Origin: Oscillospiraceae bacterium | GTDB lineage: Bacteria; Bacillota; Clostridia; Oscillospirales; Ruminococcaceae | Direction: 5' to 3' | Length of the DNA stretch: 64,000 nucleotides | NCBI GenBank assembly: GCA_017427265.1 | Contig: JAFRTG010000019.1 | Span: forward strand, 23,466-87,465 | In this document: positions 52,449 through 61,569 of the stretch, piece after piece | How positions within the stretch are numbered: the stretch's first letter is position 1 | Layout of the letters: every line of letters begins with the position of its first letter | The notes under the pieces: generated by a model | What the model was told of the DNA's origin: nothing | What the model saw: only the letters and a program-made list of their open reading frames with translations | Databases searched by the model: none | Position numbers and translations under genes: made by a program

Positions 52449-52534
52449 TCCTCCATCCAAACTACAATTTTACCATGAAACCCCGCCCGTTTCTTTCCGG
52501 AACAGGCTCGGTATTATTTTATTTTTCAGGAGGA
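52449..52534 (+). promoter_or_regulatory. Leader with anti-Shine-Dalgarno, paralogue 1
   Basis: TCCTCC (52449-52454) is complementary to the ribosome site GGAGGA (52529-52534) over 6 bases. The CCTCCATCCA box is shared with paralogues 2 and 3. Confidence 0.45.
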
Positions 52535-52540
52535 AACCCC

Positions 52541-54109
52541 ATGAAGAAACGCACCATCATCACAGCTCTGACTGCTGCCGTCACAGGCCTTTCCGCAGCA
52601 GCAGTCCCGCTCGCCGCTGAGCTGCCGACCGCCATCGTCGCGGAAGCTGCATCCAACGGCACATTCCAGTATTCCGTCTCCGGCGGAGAAGTGACCATTG
52701 AAAAATATCTCGGCAGCAGCCCGACGGTCACCATCCCGTCCAAGATCGCCAACAAGCCGGTCGTCAGGATTGCAGATTGTGCTTTTGCAGTTACGGTTCC
52801 GCGTCAGCAAAGACCGAACCCGATGAACATCACTTCGGTCACATTCCAGAGCCCGAGCTATGTCACGGAAATCGGCGACTATGCTTTCTTCGGCGCACAG
52901 CTCAAGAAAGTCGTGCTGCCGGCCTCTGTTACCACAATTGATGCTCATGCATTCGACGAATGCAAGCAGCTGAAATCGCTTGAAATCAAAGGCGCCTGCC
53001 AGATTGGCGACATGGCATTTGAAGAATGCTCTGCAATGACAAGTGTCAAAATCAACAGCAACAGTGTAGCCGGAGCAGATGCATTTACCGGCTGTACCGC
53101 ACTCACATGGGTAAACTATGCAACCGGCAATGATACAACGCCGTTTACCTACACAACGGACGCGAACGGTCATCAGATGCCGATCCTGACGACAAAAGCC
53201 TCTGCGCGGAAGGTCATCGACAACTGCCTCCGCAGAAGCGAAAGAATCAAGTTTGTGGATGACTATGTCACAGCGCTGTGCGAATATATCGTCAAAAATG
53301 AAACCTGCAGCTGGAACAGAACAAGCTGGATGTCCGATGCTGTCAAGGCCCGGGTGCTCTATGACTGGCTGATTCTGCATTGTGATTATGAGGACGCAGC
53401 AAACGACATTGACGACATGAATAATCATGTTTACTCTTCTGTTTTTCTGAGCTACGGTCTGAATGAGCGCGGTGCCGGTGTGGGTGAAACCGTTTGCGAA
53501 GGATTTGCCAAAGCCTATAACATGCTGCTGACTGCTGCCGGCATTGAATCCTATGTGTTGAGCGCCGGTTTCGTTCCGGGCAACGGCGTATATGACCGGG
53601 GACATGCGTGGAATCTTGTGAAAATCAACGGCTTATATTACCAGTGCGATGCAACCTTTGATGACGGTGAAACCCGCACCAATCCGAGCATTCATTATCT
53701 GAACGGTTTCGGCACAAACTACCGTTTCTTCCTGCTCAGTGATACGCAGATGAAAACCGCGCATAACGGCAGTGCTGCCGGTGATGTATTCAAAAATCCC
53801 ACTATCCAGCACACACCCAGTCACCCGCTTCTTTGCCAGTACAGTTCGACAACCGGCGTGAGAGGGCTGAAAAACTGCCTCTATGATTTCACCGATGTCA
53901 ATGAAGACGGCATTCGGGACAATGACTACGATCTGAACGGTGTTTACAGCGCCGCCGCAGACGGCAATATGCGTGACCGCATTGTCCAGGGCTTCGGTCT
54001 GACCTACAATGACATCAACAACGGCTATCTGCCGATCTGGCTGAAGCACATGTGCAACACCGGCCTGACACCGGAAGAATTCGTGAACTATCTGTTTTCG
54101 CTTCACTGA
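52541..54109 (+). CDS. Secreted LRR-transglutaminase-like protein, paralogue 1
   Basis: A 522-residue exported protein. Signal peptide (about 1-38, ending AIVAEAASNG); three or four BspA-type LRR repeats (about 55-195, SYVTEIGDYAFFGAQLKKVV); a transglutaminase-like domain (about 215-425) with Cys in ETVCEGFAKAYNML, His in GHAWNLVKINGLYYQ and Asp in CDATFDDGE; and a C-terminal module with a single calcium-loop-like DVNEDGIRDNDYDLN. No sorting signal and no ordinary two-loop dockerin. It could crosslink or cut proteins outside the cell. The start at 52541 follows AGGAGG; an upstream in-frame start at 52475 is inside the leader. Confidence 0.85.
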   Translation: MKKRTIITALTAAVTGLSAAAVPLAAELPTAIVAEAASNGTFQYSVSGGEVTIEKYLGSSPTVTIPSKIANKPVVRIADCAFAVTVPRQQRPNPMNITSVTFQSPSYVTEIGDYAFFGAQLKKVVLPASVTTIDAHAFDECKQLKSLEIKGACQIGDMAFEECSAMTSVKINSNSVAGADAFTGCTALTWVNYATGNDTTPFTYTTDANGHQMPILTTKASARKVIDNCLRRSERIKFVDDYVTALCEYIVKNETCSWNRTSWMSDAVKARVLYDWLILHCDYEDAANDIDDMNNHVYSSVFLSYGLNERGAGVGETVCEGFAKAYNMLLTAAGIESYVLSAGFVPGNGVYDRGHAWNLVKINGLYYQCDATFDDGETRTNPSIHYLNGFGTNYRFFLLSDTQMKTAHNGSAAGDVFKNPTIQHTPSHPLLCQYSSTTGVRGLKNCLYDFTDVNEDGIRDNDYDLNGVYSAAADGNMRDRIVQGFGLTYNDINNGYLPIWLKHMCNTGLTPEEFVNYLFSLH

Positions 54110-54112
54110 TCC

Positions 54113-54145
54113 AAAAGCTGCCCTGCTCTGCGGGGCAGCTTTTTC
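54113..54145 (+). terminator. Terminator of paralogue 1
   Basis: AAAAGCTGCCC and GGGGCAGCTTTTT stem. Confidence 0.88.
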
Positions 54146-54185
54146 ATTCGCAATAAGTTGCAGCAATAAAATAATTCGGGAGGGG

Positions 54186-54214
54186 TTGACAAGCAGTCCG
54201 GAATCGTGTATAAT
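54186..54214 (+). promoter_or_regulatory. Promoter of LRR-transglutaminase paralogue 2
   Basis: TTGACA (54186-54191), 17 bp, TATAAT (54209-54214), within a segment nearly identical to that at 56020. Confidence 0.9.
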
Positions 54215-54266
54215 CAAACCTGTACAAAAATTAAGGTTCATTCAGAATAAGCAAAATATTCACAAT

Positions 54267-54358
54267 ATTCCTCCATCCAGACTACGCCGTTTCCATACGG
54301 AACCCCGTCTGTACCGCATCCCTGCGGAACGGACTCGGTATATATTTTTAGGAGGAAT
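54267..54358 (+). promoter_or_regulatory. Leader with 8-base anti-Shine-Dalgarno, paralogue 2
   Basis: ATTCCTCC (54267-54274) is the exact complement of GGAGGAAT (54351-54358). Between them lies CCGTttccatACGG, a small stem. Confidence 0.5.
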
Positions 54359-54362
54359 TCCC

Positions 54363-55937
54363 ATGAAGAAACGCACCATCATCACAGCACTGGCTGCAGC
54401 CGTCACAGGCTTGTCTGCAGCCGCAATCCAGCTCGCTGCTGATCTGCCGACGGCGATCGTCGCAGAGGCGGCATCCAACGGAACATACCAGTATTCCGTC
54501 GCCAACGGGAAAGTCACCATCGAAAAGTACCTTGGCTCCAGCACCACCCCCACCATTCCGTCCAAGATTGACAACAAGCCTGTTGTCAAAATCGCAAATC
54601 AGGCTTTTGCAGTCTCGGTTCCGCGTCAGTCCACGCCGAATCCGATGAACATCACCTCGGTCACATTCCAGAGCCCGAGCTATGTCACGGAAATCGGCGA
54701 CTACGCTTTCTACAGCGCACCGCTGAAGAAGGTCGTTCTGCCTGACACTGTCACCTCGATCGGATTCAGCGCATTCTGCAACTGCACACAGCTGAAATCG
54801 CTTGAGATCAAAGGCAACTGCCAGATCGGCGAGATGGCCTTTGACACCTGCTCTGCAATGACCACTGTCAAGATCAACAAGAACTGCACCGCAGGCACCT
54901 CTGCATTCTCTGACTGCACTTCGCTCGTCTATGTGAATTATGCATCCGGCAACGACACGGCAGCTTTCACCTATCAGACGGACGCAAACGGTCATCAGAT
55001 GCCGGTTCTGACTGCAAATTCCGCTGCACGGAAGGTCATCGGCAACTGCTTCGGCACCAGCTATCACATCAAATTCATCGACGAATATATCACTGCACTG
55101 TGCAACTATGTCGTCAAGAACGAGACCTGCAGCTGGGACAGAACCAGCTGGATGCCCGATGCGGTCAAGGCACGTATGCTCTATGACTGGCTGATCCTGC
55201 ACTGCGAATATGAGGACGGCGTCAATCAGGTGCACAATGACCAGAATAACAACGGCGGTTACGCTTCTGTATTCATCAGCTATGCCCTGAACCAGAGAGG
55301 CGAAGGCGTCGGCGAGGCAGTCTGCGAAGGCTTTGCAAAGGCCTATAACATGCTGCTGAGAGCCGCCAATATCGAATCGTATATCCTGAGAGCAGGTTCT
55401 GCTCCGGGTTCCAACATCGGCTCTCATGCATGGAATCTCGTAAAGATCGGAACCCATTATTATCAGTGCGATGCCACCTGGGACGATGGATGGACACATT
55501 CCAACCCGAATGTCTACTTCCTCAATGACTTCGGCACCAGCTATCACTTCTTCCTGAAGAGCGATACCCAGATGAAGAACGCACATAACGGCAATTCTGC
55601 CAGCGATGTGTTCAGAAGCCCGATCGTCGACGCTTCCGTCGATACACATCCGCTCCTCGACCAGTATAATGCCGCAACCGGCAGACAGGGACTGAAAAAC
55701 AACTGCTATTCCAACTACGGCGATGCCAACGAGGACGGCATCCTGGACAATGATTACGATCTGAACGGTGTCTATAACAACGCAACCGACAACACAATGC
55801 GTTATCTCATTTGCCAGGTGTTCAACCTCTCCTACAATGAGATCAACAACGCTTATCTGCCGATCTGGCTGAAGCATATGCGCAACACCAGCCTGAAGCC
55901 GATCGAGTTCGTGCAGCTTGTTCTCGGACAACACTGA
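54363..55937 (+). CDS. Secreted LRR-transglutaminase-like protein, paralogue 2
   Basis: 524 residues with the same layout as paralogue 1: signal peptide (1-38), LRR repeats (SYVTEIGDYAFYSAPLKKVV), transglutaminase-like triad in EAVCEGFAKAYNML, SHAWNLVKIGTHYYQ and CDATWDDGW, and a C-terminal GDANEDGILDNDYDLN loop followed by YLPIWLKHMRNT. It is very close to paralogue 1 through the LRR part, more diverged in the linker around NQVHNDQNNNGG. The start was chosen at 54363 behind AGGAGG, not at the in-frame start at 54186 inside the promoter. Confidence 0.85.
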   Translation: MKKRTIITALAAAVTGLSAAAIQLAADLPTAIVAEAASNGTYQYSVANGKVTIEKYLGSSTTPTIPSKIDNKPVVKIANQAFAVSVPRQSTPNPMNITSVTFQSPSYVTEIGDYAFYSAPLKKVVLPDTVTSIGFSAFCNCTQLKSLEIKGNCQIGEMAFDTCSAMTTVKINKNCTAGTSAFSDCTSLVYVNYASGNDTAAFTYQTDANGHQMPVLTANSAARKVIGNCFGTSYHIKFIDEYITALCNYVVKNETCSWDRTSWMPDAVKARMLYDWLILHCEYEDGVNQVHNDQNNNGGYASVFISYALNQRGEGVGEAVCEGFAKAYNMLLRAANIESYILRAGSAPGSNIGSHAWNLVKIGTHYYQCDATWDDGWTHSNPNVYFLNDFGTSYHFFLKSDTQMKNAHNGNSASDVFRSPIVDASVDTHPLLDQYNAATGRQGLKNNCYSNYGDANEDGILDNDYDLNGVYNNATDNTMRYLICQVFNLSYNEINNAYLPIWLKHMRNTSLKPIEFVQLVLGQH

Positions 55938-55943
55938 TTCCAA

Positions 55944-55982
55944 AACAGCCGTCCCCGCAAAAGGGACGGCTGTTCCGTTTTT
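55944..55982 (+). terminator. Terminator of paralogue 2
   Basis: AACAGCCGTCCC and GGGACGGCTGTT stem, then CCGTTTTT. Confidence 0.88.
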
Positions 55983-56019
55983 GCGAATAAGTTGTAGCAA
56001 TAAAATAATTCGGAAGGGG

Positions 56020-56048
56020 TTGACAAACAGTCCGAAATCGTGTATAAT
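56020..56048 (+). promoter_or_regulatory. Promoter of LRR-transglutaminase paralogue 3
   Basis: TTGACA (56020-56025), 17 bp, TATAAT (56043-56048). Confidence 0.9.
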
Positions 56049-56100
56049 CGAACCTGTACAAAAATTAAGATTGGTTTAGAATAAGCAAGATGTTTGTAAT

Positions 56101-56194
56101 ATTCCTCCATCCAGACTACGCCGTTTTCCAACGGAGCCCCGTCAGTTCTGCTGCAAATCAGAACCGGCTCGGTATATATATTTTTAGGAGGAAT
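56101..56194 (+). promoter_or_regulatory. Leader with 8-base anti-Shine-Dalgarno, paralogue 3
   Basis: ATTCCTCC (56101-56108) is the exact complement of GGAGGAAT (56187-56194). CCGTtttccaACGG again lies between. Confidence 0.5.
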
Positions 56195-56198
56195 CCCC

Positions 56199-57821
56199 AT
56201 GAAGAAACGCACCATCATCACAACACTGACTGCGGTTATGACAGGCCTGTCTGCCGCAGCACTCCCGCTCGCCGCTGAGCTGCCGACGGCAATCGTCGCG
56301 GAGGCGGCTTCCAACGGAACATACGAATATTCCGTTACGAACGGCCAAGTCACCATTGAAAAATACCTTGGTTCCAGCCCAGCGGTCACCATTCCCTCTA
56401 AGATCAACGGCATGAAGGTTGTTAAGATTGCAGATTATGCATTCTCAATTCCGGTTCAATTTCAGTACAATCCGAATCCGATGAACATCACCTCGCTCAC
56501 ATTTGAAAGCCCGAGCTATGTCACGGAAATCGGCGAAAAGGCGTTCTATCAGGCACCGCTGAAGAAAGTCATACTGCCCGCCTCTGTCACAACAATCGGA
56601 CTTGGAGCTTTCTGCGGCTGCAGTCAGATGAAATCTCTGGAAATCAAGGGGCGCTGCCAGATTGGAGATATGGCATTTGAAAGCTGCTCGGCAATGACCA
56701 GCGTCAAAATTCACAAGGACAGCGTAGCCGAAAGCTCTGCATTCTCCTACTGCACTTCACTCACTTCAGTCAACCGCGCATCTGCGAACGCTCCTTTAAC
56801 ATTCACCTATACAACCGACGCAGCAGGCCGTCAAAAGCCAATTCTGACCACGGATAGCTATGCGCGGAAGGTCATCGCCAACTGCTTTGAAACCAGTACA
56901 AAAGTGAAGTTTATGGATGACTATATCACCGCACTGTGCAATTATGTTGTGAAAACCGAAACCAGCATTGATAAAAAAAGAACAGAAGTCGTAAACGGAG
57001 TAACGCAGCAAGTGGATGATGACTGGATGCCTGAGGCCATCAAAGCTCGTCAGCTTTACGACTGGCTGATTCGTCACTGCCAGTATGAAGATGATATTAA
57101 TCAGGTTTACAACGATCAGTCTAACAACAATGCCTACAGCGCCGTTTTCATCAGCTACGCTCTGAATCAGAGAGGCGAAGGCATCGGTGAAGCTGTATGC
57201 GAAGGCTTTGCATCCGCCTATAATATGCTGCTGCAGGCAGCCGGAATTGAATCCTATCTGCTGAAAGCAACCCCAGCTCCGGGTGTCGGCGGACTGTCGC
57301 ATATATGGAATCTTGTAAAGATTAACGGAAAATATTACCAGTGTGACGCATGCTGGGACGACGGCTGGACAAATACCTCGCCGAATGTGTATTACCTGAA
57401 CAACTGGGGAACAAGCTATCACTTCTTCCTGAAAAGCGATACACAAATGAAAACCGCTCACAACGGCGGACTCGGCGAAGTATTCAGAAACCCTGTAATC
57501 TATAACTTAACCACCAATCCCGCTGATACACATCCGCTTTTCTGCCAGAATAACCCTGAGACCGGTAAGCAAGGGCTGAAAAACTGCTACTATAACTTTG
57601 GTGATGCAAACGAAGACGGCATTCTGGACAACAACTTCAATCTGAACACCAGTTACACAACTGATGATCTTGATTATCTGAATGCGACGGTTCCGTATTT
57701 TAATAACGGTTTTGTTCTGGATAACAACAGCCTTCCGGTCTTCTTCACTTATCTTGTGAACAGCAATCTTTCTCCGGTTGAGATTCTTTACCGCACCTGG
57801 AACGGTCAGCACATCTCATAA
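56199..57821 (+). CDS. Secreted LRR-transglutaminase-like protein, paralogue 3
   Basis: 540 residues with the same architecture. Triad residues in EAVCEGFASAYNML, SHIWNLVKINGKYYQ and CDACWDDGW. It carries an insert before the catalytic domain (SIDKKRTEVVNGVTQQVDDD) and a more diverged C-terminal module (GDANEDGILDNNFNLN, then FVLDNNSLPVFF). It is the most diverged of the three, while its promoter and leader remain close to those of paralogue 2, which suggests recent shuffling or selection on the regulatory part. Confidence 0.85.
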   Translation: MKKRTIITTLTAVMTGLSAAALPLAAELPTAIVAEAASNGTYEYSVTNGQVTIEKYLGSSPAVTIPSKINGMKVVKIADYAFSIPVQFQYNPNPMNITSLTFESPSYVTEIGEKAFYQAPLKKVILPASVTTIGLGAFCGCSQMKSLEIKGRCQIGDMAFESCSAMTSVKIHKDSVAESSAFSYCTSLTSVNRASANAPLTFTYTTDAAGRQKPILTTDSYARKVIANCFETSTKVKFMDDYITALCNYVVKTETSIDKKRTEVVNGVTQQVDDDWMPEAIKARQLYDWLIRHCQYEDDINQVYNDQSNNNAYSAVFISYALNQRGEGIGEAVCEGFASAYNMLLQAAGIESYLLKATPAPGVGGLSHIWNLVKINGKYYQCDACWDDGWTNTSPNVYYLNNWGTSYHFFLKSDTQMKTAHNGGLGEVFRNPVIYNLTTNPADTHPLFCQNNPETGKQGLKNCYYNFGDANEDGILDNNFNLNTSYTTDDLDYLNATVPYFNNGFVLDNNSLPVFFTYLVNSNLSPVEILYRTWNGQHIS

Positions 57822-57857
57822 TTATTTCATACGCTTTCATCTTCATCATTAACCGCA

Positions 57858-57892
57858 GAACACCCCTGTCCTTTCAATGGACAGGGGTGTTC
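57858..57892. terminator. Bidirectional terminator between convergent genes
   Basis: GAACACCCCTGTCC and GGACAGGGGTGTTC, a perfect 14-bp stem with a T-rich loop. Confidence 0.85.
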
Positions 57893-57910
57893 TGTATCTG
57901 TTCAGAATTA

Positions 57911-59902
57911 TCAGAAGCGTCCGCCGGGTCCGAAGGGAGATGTGCTGGAAGGTGCGGCTGTAATCTGTGTTCCGCCCGCCGCACTGCCGCCGAGCGTCAC
58001 GCCGTAAGGACAGTCCGCAAGGAGCTTTGTGCCGTCCGAAACGGTCGTGCCGGAATAGCATGTGGAATTATCCTTGGAAGAAATGCCGGGGCTTCCGCCT
58101 GCACTCTTGAATGTCAGCAGTGCATTGCCGGACGCATCCTTGAACGTATAGGTCGTGTTCAGCGACGCATTGCCCGCGGTCATTGCGAGGTAGGTACCGC
58201 CGGTCTGGTTGATGCTGTAGCTGCCGCCGTCGCCGCAGTCCAGCGGCTCCTGACCGTTGCAGACATAGTATCCGCCGGTGATGTTGATATTGCCGTTGGA
58301 ATCAAATGCATCGTGGTCGCCGTTTGCGCTGTTGACAACCACCAGTCCGCCGTTCAGATTCAGCTCACCGAAGGTGCTGCTCATAAAGCCCTGATGGAAT
58401 CCGCCGCCGGGACCCTGCTGTCCGTTCTGGTTGCCGGAGTTATCCGCGCCGCCCGCAGCGTTGTAGCCGTCATCGCCGGATACAATATAAACGGTGCCGC
58501 TGTTCTGATAAATGTATACGCCCTCGACGCCCTCATAGCACTTGGGAATATAGATCTGCACATCGTCATAGGTGCCGGCATCCTTGGTGCCGACCGTGAC
58601 ATTGTGATCTGCGTGTACGGCATCATCCGCGCTGGAAAGCTGCAGCAGACCGCCGGACAGCGACACATTGCCCGCTGCATGAATGCAGTCATCCGAGCTG
58701 TCAACCGTGATGCTGCCGCCCTTGACCGTAATGTCTCCTGCACTGAGATAAGTCGAACCGGATTCATCGAACAGACCGCAGCACTTGATGCCCTTGGCAG
58801 AGATCTCGGTCTTGTTCGAGTTGCCGTCCATTCCGCCGCCCCACTGGCTCTGGCCGCCGCCGTTTCCGGTATATCCGCAGCCCTGATAGGTATAGATATT
58901 GATATCGCCGCCGTTGATCTCAACAGCCTGCTCAGCCTGGATGCCGTCGCCGTTTTCCGCCTTGACTTTGACCGTTCCGCCGTTGATGCGGATATAGCCC
59001 TTGCCGGAATCCGCCGTATCATTGGTGGATTTGATGCCGTCGCCCTTCTTGCTTGTGAGATCGAGCACCAGCGACTCATAGCTTTCTGCATCCGGATCGC
59101 CGATGCGGACGGAATCCTTGCCGCGGATGGCGTCATCCTCGGCCGTAACCTGAATATCGCCGTTCCAGATCTTGAGATCATCCTTGCAGACAATGCCGTC
59201 GCCGCAGTTGCCGTTGACGGTCAGCTTGCCCTTGCCCTTGATTTTCAGGTCATCGAGTGAATAAATCGCGCTGGCGCCCTTGTCAGCGTTCTCATATTCC
59301 GTGCCGTCGGAGATGACATTCTCCGTGCCGTTTTTCACGGTAATGACGCATTCATCTGCGATCTGACTGATATAAACCGGAGAATCGCTGCTGTTCGAGA
59401 GCTTCAGCCCCCGCAGATTCAGCGTGACCTGACCGTCTGCATAGGTCGTTTCATCAACATCCACCACAATCTGACCCTGTGCGCACTCGCCGTCAAGGTT
59501 GATGTCGCCGAACGAATCGGTCTTGTTTGCGGTCGGTCTGATGACCGTGACCTTTGTGCCGTCAACGGTCACATTCTGCGCTTTCTCCGCCTCTACGATC
59601 TGATCGGCAGCATTTTTCAGCGTAACGCCGTCTGCACCGAACGTGATCTGTGACACGTAAAAATCATCAGCGGCGGCCGGCTCTTCGCTGAGCATATCAC
59701 GCTTCATCAGCGTCAGGTCAACAGCATCCAGCTTTTCGTCGCCGTTGCGGTCGTTTCCGGACAGTTCAATCTGCTGTTCCTCACCGAGCAGATACTTGTC
59801 CAGCTTCACACAATCCGCAAGGCTCGCCGCCAGAACCGGCAGCGCAGCCGCAGATACAGCAACAGCCGCTGCTGCAAGTGAAATCTGAAATTTTCTTTTC
59901 AT
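57911..59902 (-). CDS. Cthe_2159-like beta-helix carbohydrate-binding protein with N-terminal partial dockerin
   Basis: A 663-residue exported protein. Signal peptide (1-26); a dockerin remnant (about 27-73) in which the first calcium loop is missing (mature chain starts at SLADCVKLDKYLL) but the second, DRNGDEKLDAVD, is kept; then a beta-helix of the DUF4353/Cthe_2159 type (about 85-600) with many short turns such as GNCGDGIVCKDDLKI, TAEDDAIRGKDSVRI, SKKGDGIKSTND and SSDDCIHAAGNVSLSGG. Gly-rich insert (about 500-520) and Gly/Pro-rich end. Family members bind acidic plant polysaccharides such as polygalacturonate with calcium; cellulose binding is also reported. The start at 59902 follows GAAGG. 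Confidence 0.83.
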   Translation of the reverse strand: MKRKFQISLAAAAVAVSAAALPVLAASLADCVKLDKYLLGEEQQIELSGNDRNGDEKLDAVDLTLMKRDMLSEEPAAADDFYVSQITFGADGVTLKNAADQIVEAEKAQNVTVDGTKVTVIRPTANKTDSFGDINLDGECAQGQIVVDVDETTYADGQVTLNLRGLKLSNSSDSPVYISQIADECVITVKNGTENVISDGTEYENADKGASAIYSLDDLKIKGKGKLTVNGNCGDGIVCKDDLKIWNGDIQVTAEDDAIRGKDSVRIGDPDAESYESLVLDLTSKKGDGIKSTNDTADSGKGYIRINGGTVKVKAENGDGIQAEQAVEINGGDINIYTYQGCGYTGNGGGQSQWGGGMDGNSNKTEISAKGIKCCGLFDESGSTYLSAGDITVKGGSITVDSSDDCIHAAGNVSLSGGLLQLSSADDAVHADHNVTVGTKDAGTYDDVQIYIPKCYEGVEGVYIYQNSGTVYIVSGDDGYNAAGGADNSGNQNGQQGPGGGFHQGFMSSTFGELNLNGGLVVVNSANGDHDAFDSNGNINITGGYYVCNGQEPLDCGDGGSYSINQTGGTYLAMTAGNASLNTTYTFKDASGNALLTFKSAGGSPGISSKDNSTCYSGTTVSDGTKLLADCPYGVTLGGSAAGGTQITAAPSSTSPFGPGGRF

Positions 59903-60040
59903 GTGTAACCTTCTTTCCAAATGTACTTCCTCTGCTTTTCTTTCTGTCTATTCGCTATTTCTCTGATGATGACGGTTCGGGTCGCCCGGAAGCACTTCCG
60001 GTACGGAAAGGGGAATCCGACCGGTTCTTTCTCTGTTTTC

Positions 60041-60069
60041 ATTATAACACGGGCATATTCCGAAATCAA
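60041..60069 (-). promoter_or_regulatory. Promoter of the beta-helix gene
   Basis: Minus strand TTGATT (60064-60069), 17 bp, TATAAT (60041-60046), leaving a leader of about 130 bases. The rest of 60070-60220 shows no gene. Confidence 0.75.
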
Positions 60070-60224
60070 GCGTATTTCTTAATTTTTTGACATTATTCAC
60101 GGGATTCTGAACATCTTTTCACTGTCGTTCCACATAAATTCCTAGTTTCGTCCGCGGGGCGCCAAAGCCATCCTTGCCGGAGAAAAATCCGCTGAAAGCA
60201 TCCGTCCCTTTTTCGGGTTTCCCA

Positions 60225-60253
60225 TTGCCTTTTATTCGAGAGTATGATATAAT
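60225..60253 (+). promoter_or_regulatory. Promoter of rmuC-vanZ
   Basis: TTGCCT (60225-60230), 17 bp, TATAAT (60248-60253). Confidence 0.75.
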
Positions 60254-60276
60254 ACAGGTGAAACGGAGGCGAACAT

Positions 60277-61569
60277 ATGGATTATTTTATCGCGGGATGC
60301 ACGGTCGTCTGCATCCTGATGCTGGTGTTTATCCTGATTGTGCTCTATCAGCGGAATCCCGGAAAAGAACGCAGCGCCGTGCATGATCTGCTGCGGCGGA
60401 TGCAGAAGGAGGAGCAGAAGCTCCGGCGGGAGCAGTCTGCACAGACAAACGACACCATTCAGCTCTCCATGCAGATGGTCAGCGACAATCTTTCGCGCAG
60501 TCAGTCCCAGACCAGAGACACGACTGCCGCCCAGCTCCGGCAGTTTGAGGACCGCATTCAGGGGCTTGAATCTGCCAATGCGCGTTCGATGGCACAGCTG
60601 CGGGAAACCGTCACGGAACAGATGGAGCTGCTCCGATCCCACAGTGACCAGCGGCTGCAGGAGATTCGCAAAACCGTTGACGATACGCTGCAGGAGCATC
60701 TGGAAGCCAAAATGAACGAGAGCTTCAAGCGCGTCACCGAAAGCCTTGAAGCTGTCTACAAGGGACTGGGCGAGATGAAATCCCTTGCAAGCGATGTCGG
60801 CGGCTTGAAGCGCGTGCTCTCCAATGTCAAGACACGCGGCACGCTCGGCGAGATTCAGCTTGGCAGCATTCTGCAGGAGATTCTGGCGCCGGAGCAATAC
60901 GATACGAATGTCGAAACTGTGCCCGGAAGCGGCCGGCGCGTCGAGTTTGCAATCAAGCTGCCGACCGAGGACGGCAAACCGGTCTGGCTGCCGATCGACT
61001 CCAAATTCCCGGCAGACTGCTATATGCAGCTGCTCGACGCGCAGGATTCCGGCGAAAAGGCTGCGGTCGATGCAGCCGCCCAGCAGCTCCGGCAGCGCAT
61101 TCAGACCTTTGCCAAGGATATCCACGACAAATATCTGCACGAGCCGGATACAACGGCATTCGGCATTCTGTTTCTGCCGTTTGAGGGGCTCTATTCCGAG
61201 GTCGTCAGCAGCGGCCTGACCGAAACGCTGCAGCAGAAATATGCAGTCAATGTTGCGGGACCTTCCACAATGGCAGCGATGCTCAACGCGCTGTATATGG
61301 GCTTCCGGACGCTGGCAATCCAGAAGCAGTCCGATCAGGTCTGGCAGATTCAGAGCGGCGTCAAGGAGGAATTCGGACGCTTTGAGGAGGCGCTGAACGG
61401 CACCAAGCGAAAGCTCGACGCGGCCGGAAAGGAACTCGACCAGCTTGTCGGTGTGCGGACAAGAGCCATCAACCGCAGGCTCGCGGATGTGCAGCGGCTC
61501 GGTCTGCCCTCCCCTGCCCCGGAACAGAATCTGAACAACAGTCGAAAGGAAAGATATGACAATCTATGA
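60277..61569 (+). CDS. rmuC: DNA recombination protein RmuC
   Basis: A 430-residue protein of the RmuC family, linked to limiting recombination at inverted repeats; predicted nuclease-like fold. N-terminal TM anchor (about 5-24), a long coiled coil (about 35-170, many Gln/Arg/Glu) and the RmuC domain (about 175-400: VLSNVKTRGTLGEIQLG, WLPIDSKFPADCY, FLPFEGLYSEVV, GPSTMAAMLNALYMGFRTLA). GGAGGCG precedes the ATG. The next gene starts 14 bases before its stop, so they are coupled. Confidence 0.95.
   Translation: MDYFIAGCTVVCILMLVFILIVLYQRNPGKERSAVHDLLRRMQKEEQKLRREQSAQTNDTIQLSMQMVSDNLSRSQSQTRDTTAAQLRQFEDRIQGLESANARSMAQLRETVTEQMELLRSHSDQRLQEIRKTVDDTLQEHLEAKMNESFKRVTESLEAVYKGLGEMKSLASDVGGLKRVLSNVKTRGTLGEIQLGSILQEILAPEQYDTNVETVPGSGRRVEFAIKLPTEDGKPVWLPIDSKFPADCYMQLLDAQDSGEKAAVDAAAQQLRQRIQTFAKDIHDKYLHEPDTTAFGILFLPFEGLYSEVVSSGLTETLQQKYAVNVAGPSTMAAMLNALYMGFRTLAIQKQSDQVWQIQSGVKEEFGRFEEALNGTKRKLDAAGKELDQLVGVRTRAINRRLADVQRLGLPSPAPEQNLNNSRKERYDNL

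Noticed and set aside
54348-56000. A 550-codon minus-strand frame opposite LRR-transglutaminase paralogue 2, with similar frames opposite paralogues 1 and 3
   Set aside because: The repeated antisense frames only reflect the similarity of the real genes; no start signals.
52541-57821. Three near-identical genes considered as an assembly duplication
   Set aside because: They differ throughout, with distinct terminators, inserts and C-termini, so they are true paralogues.
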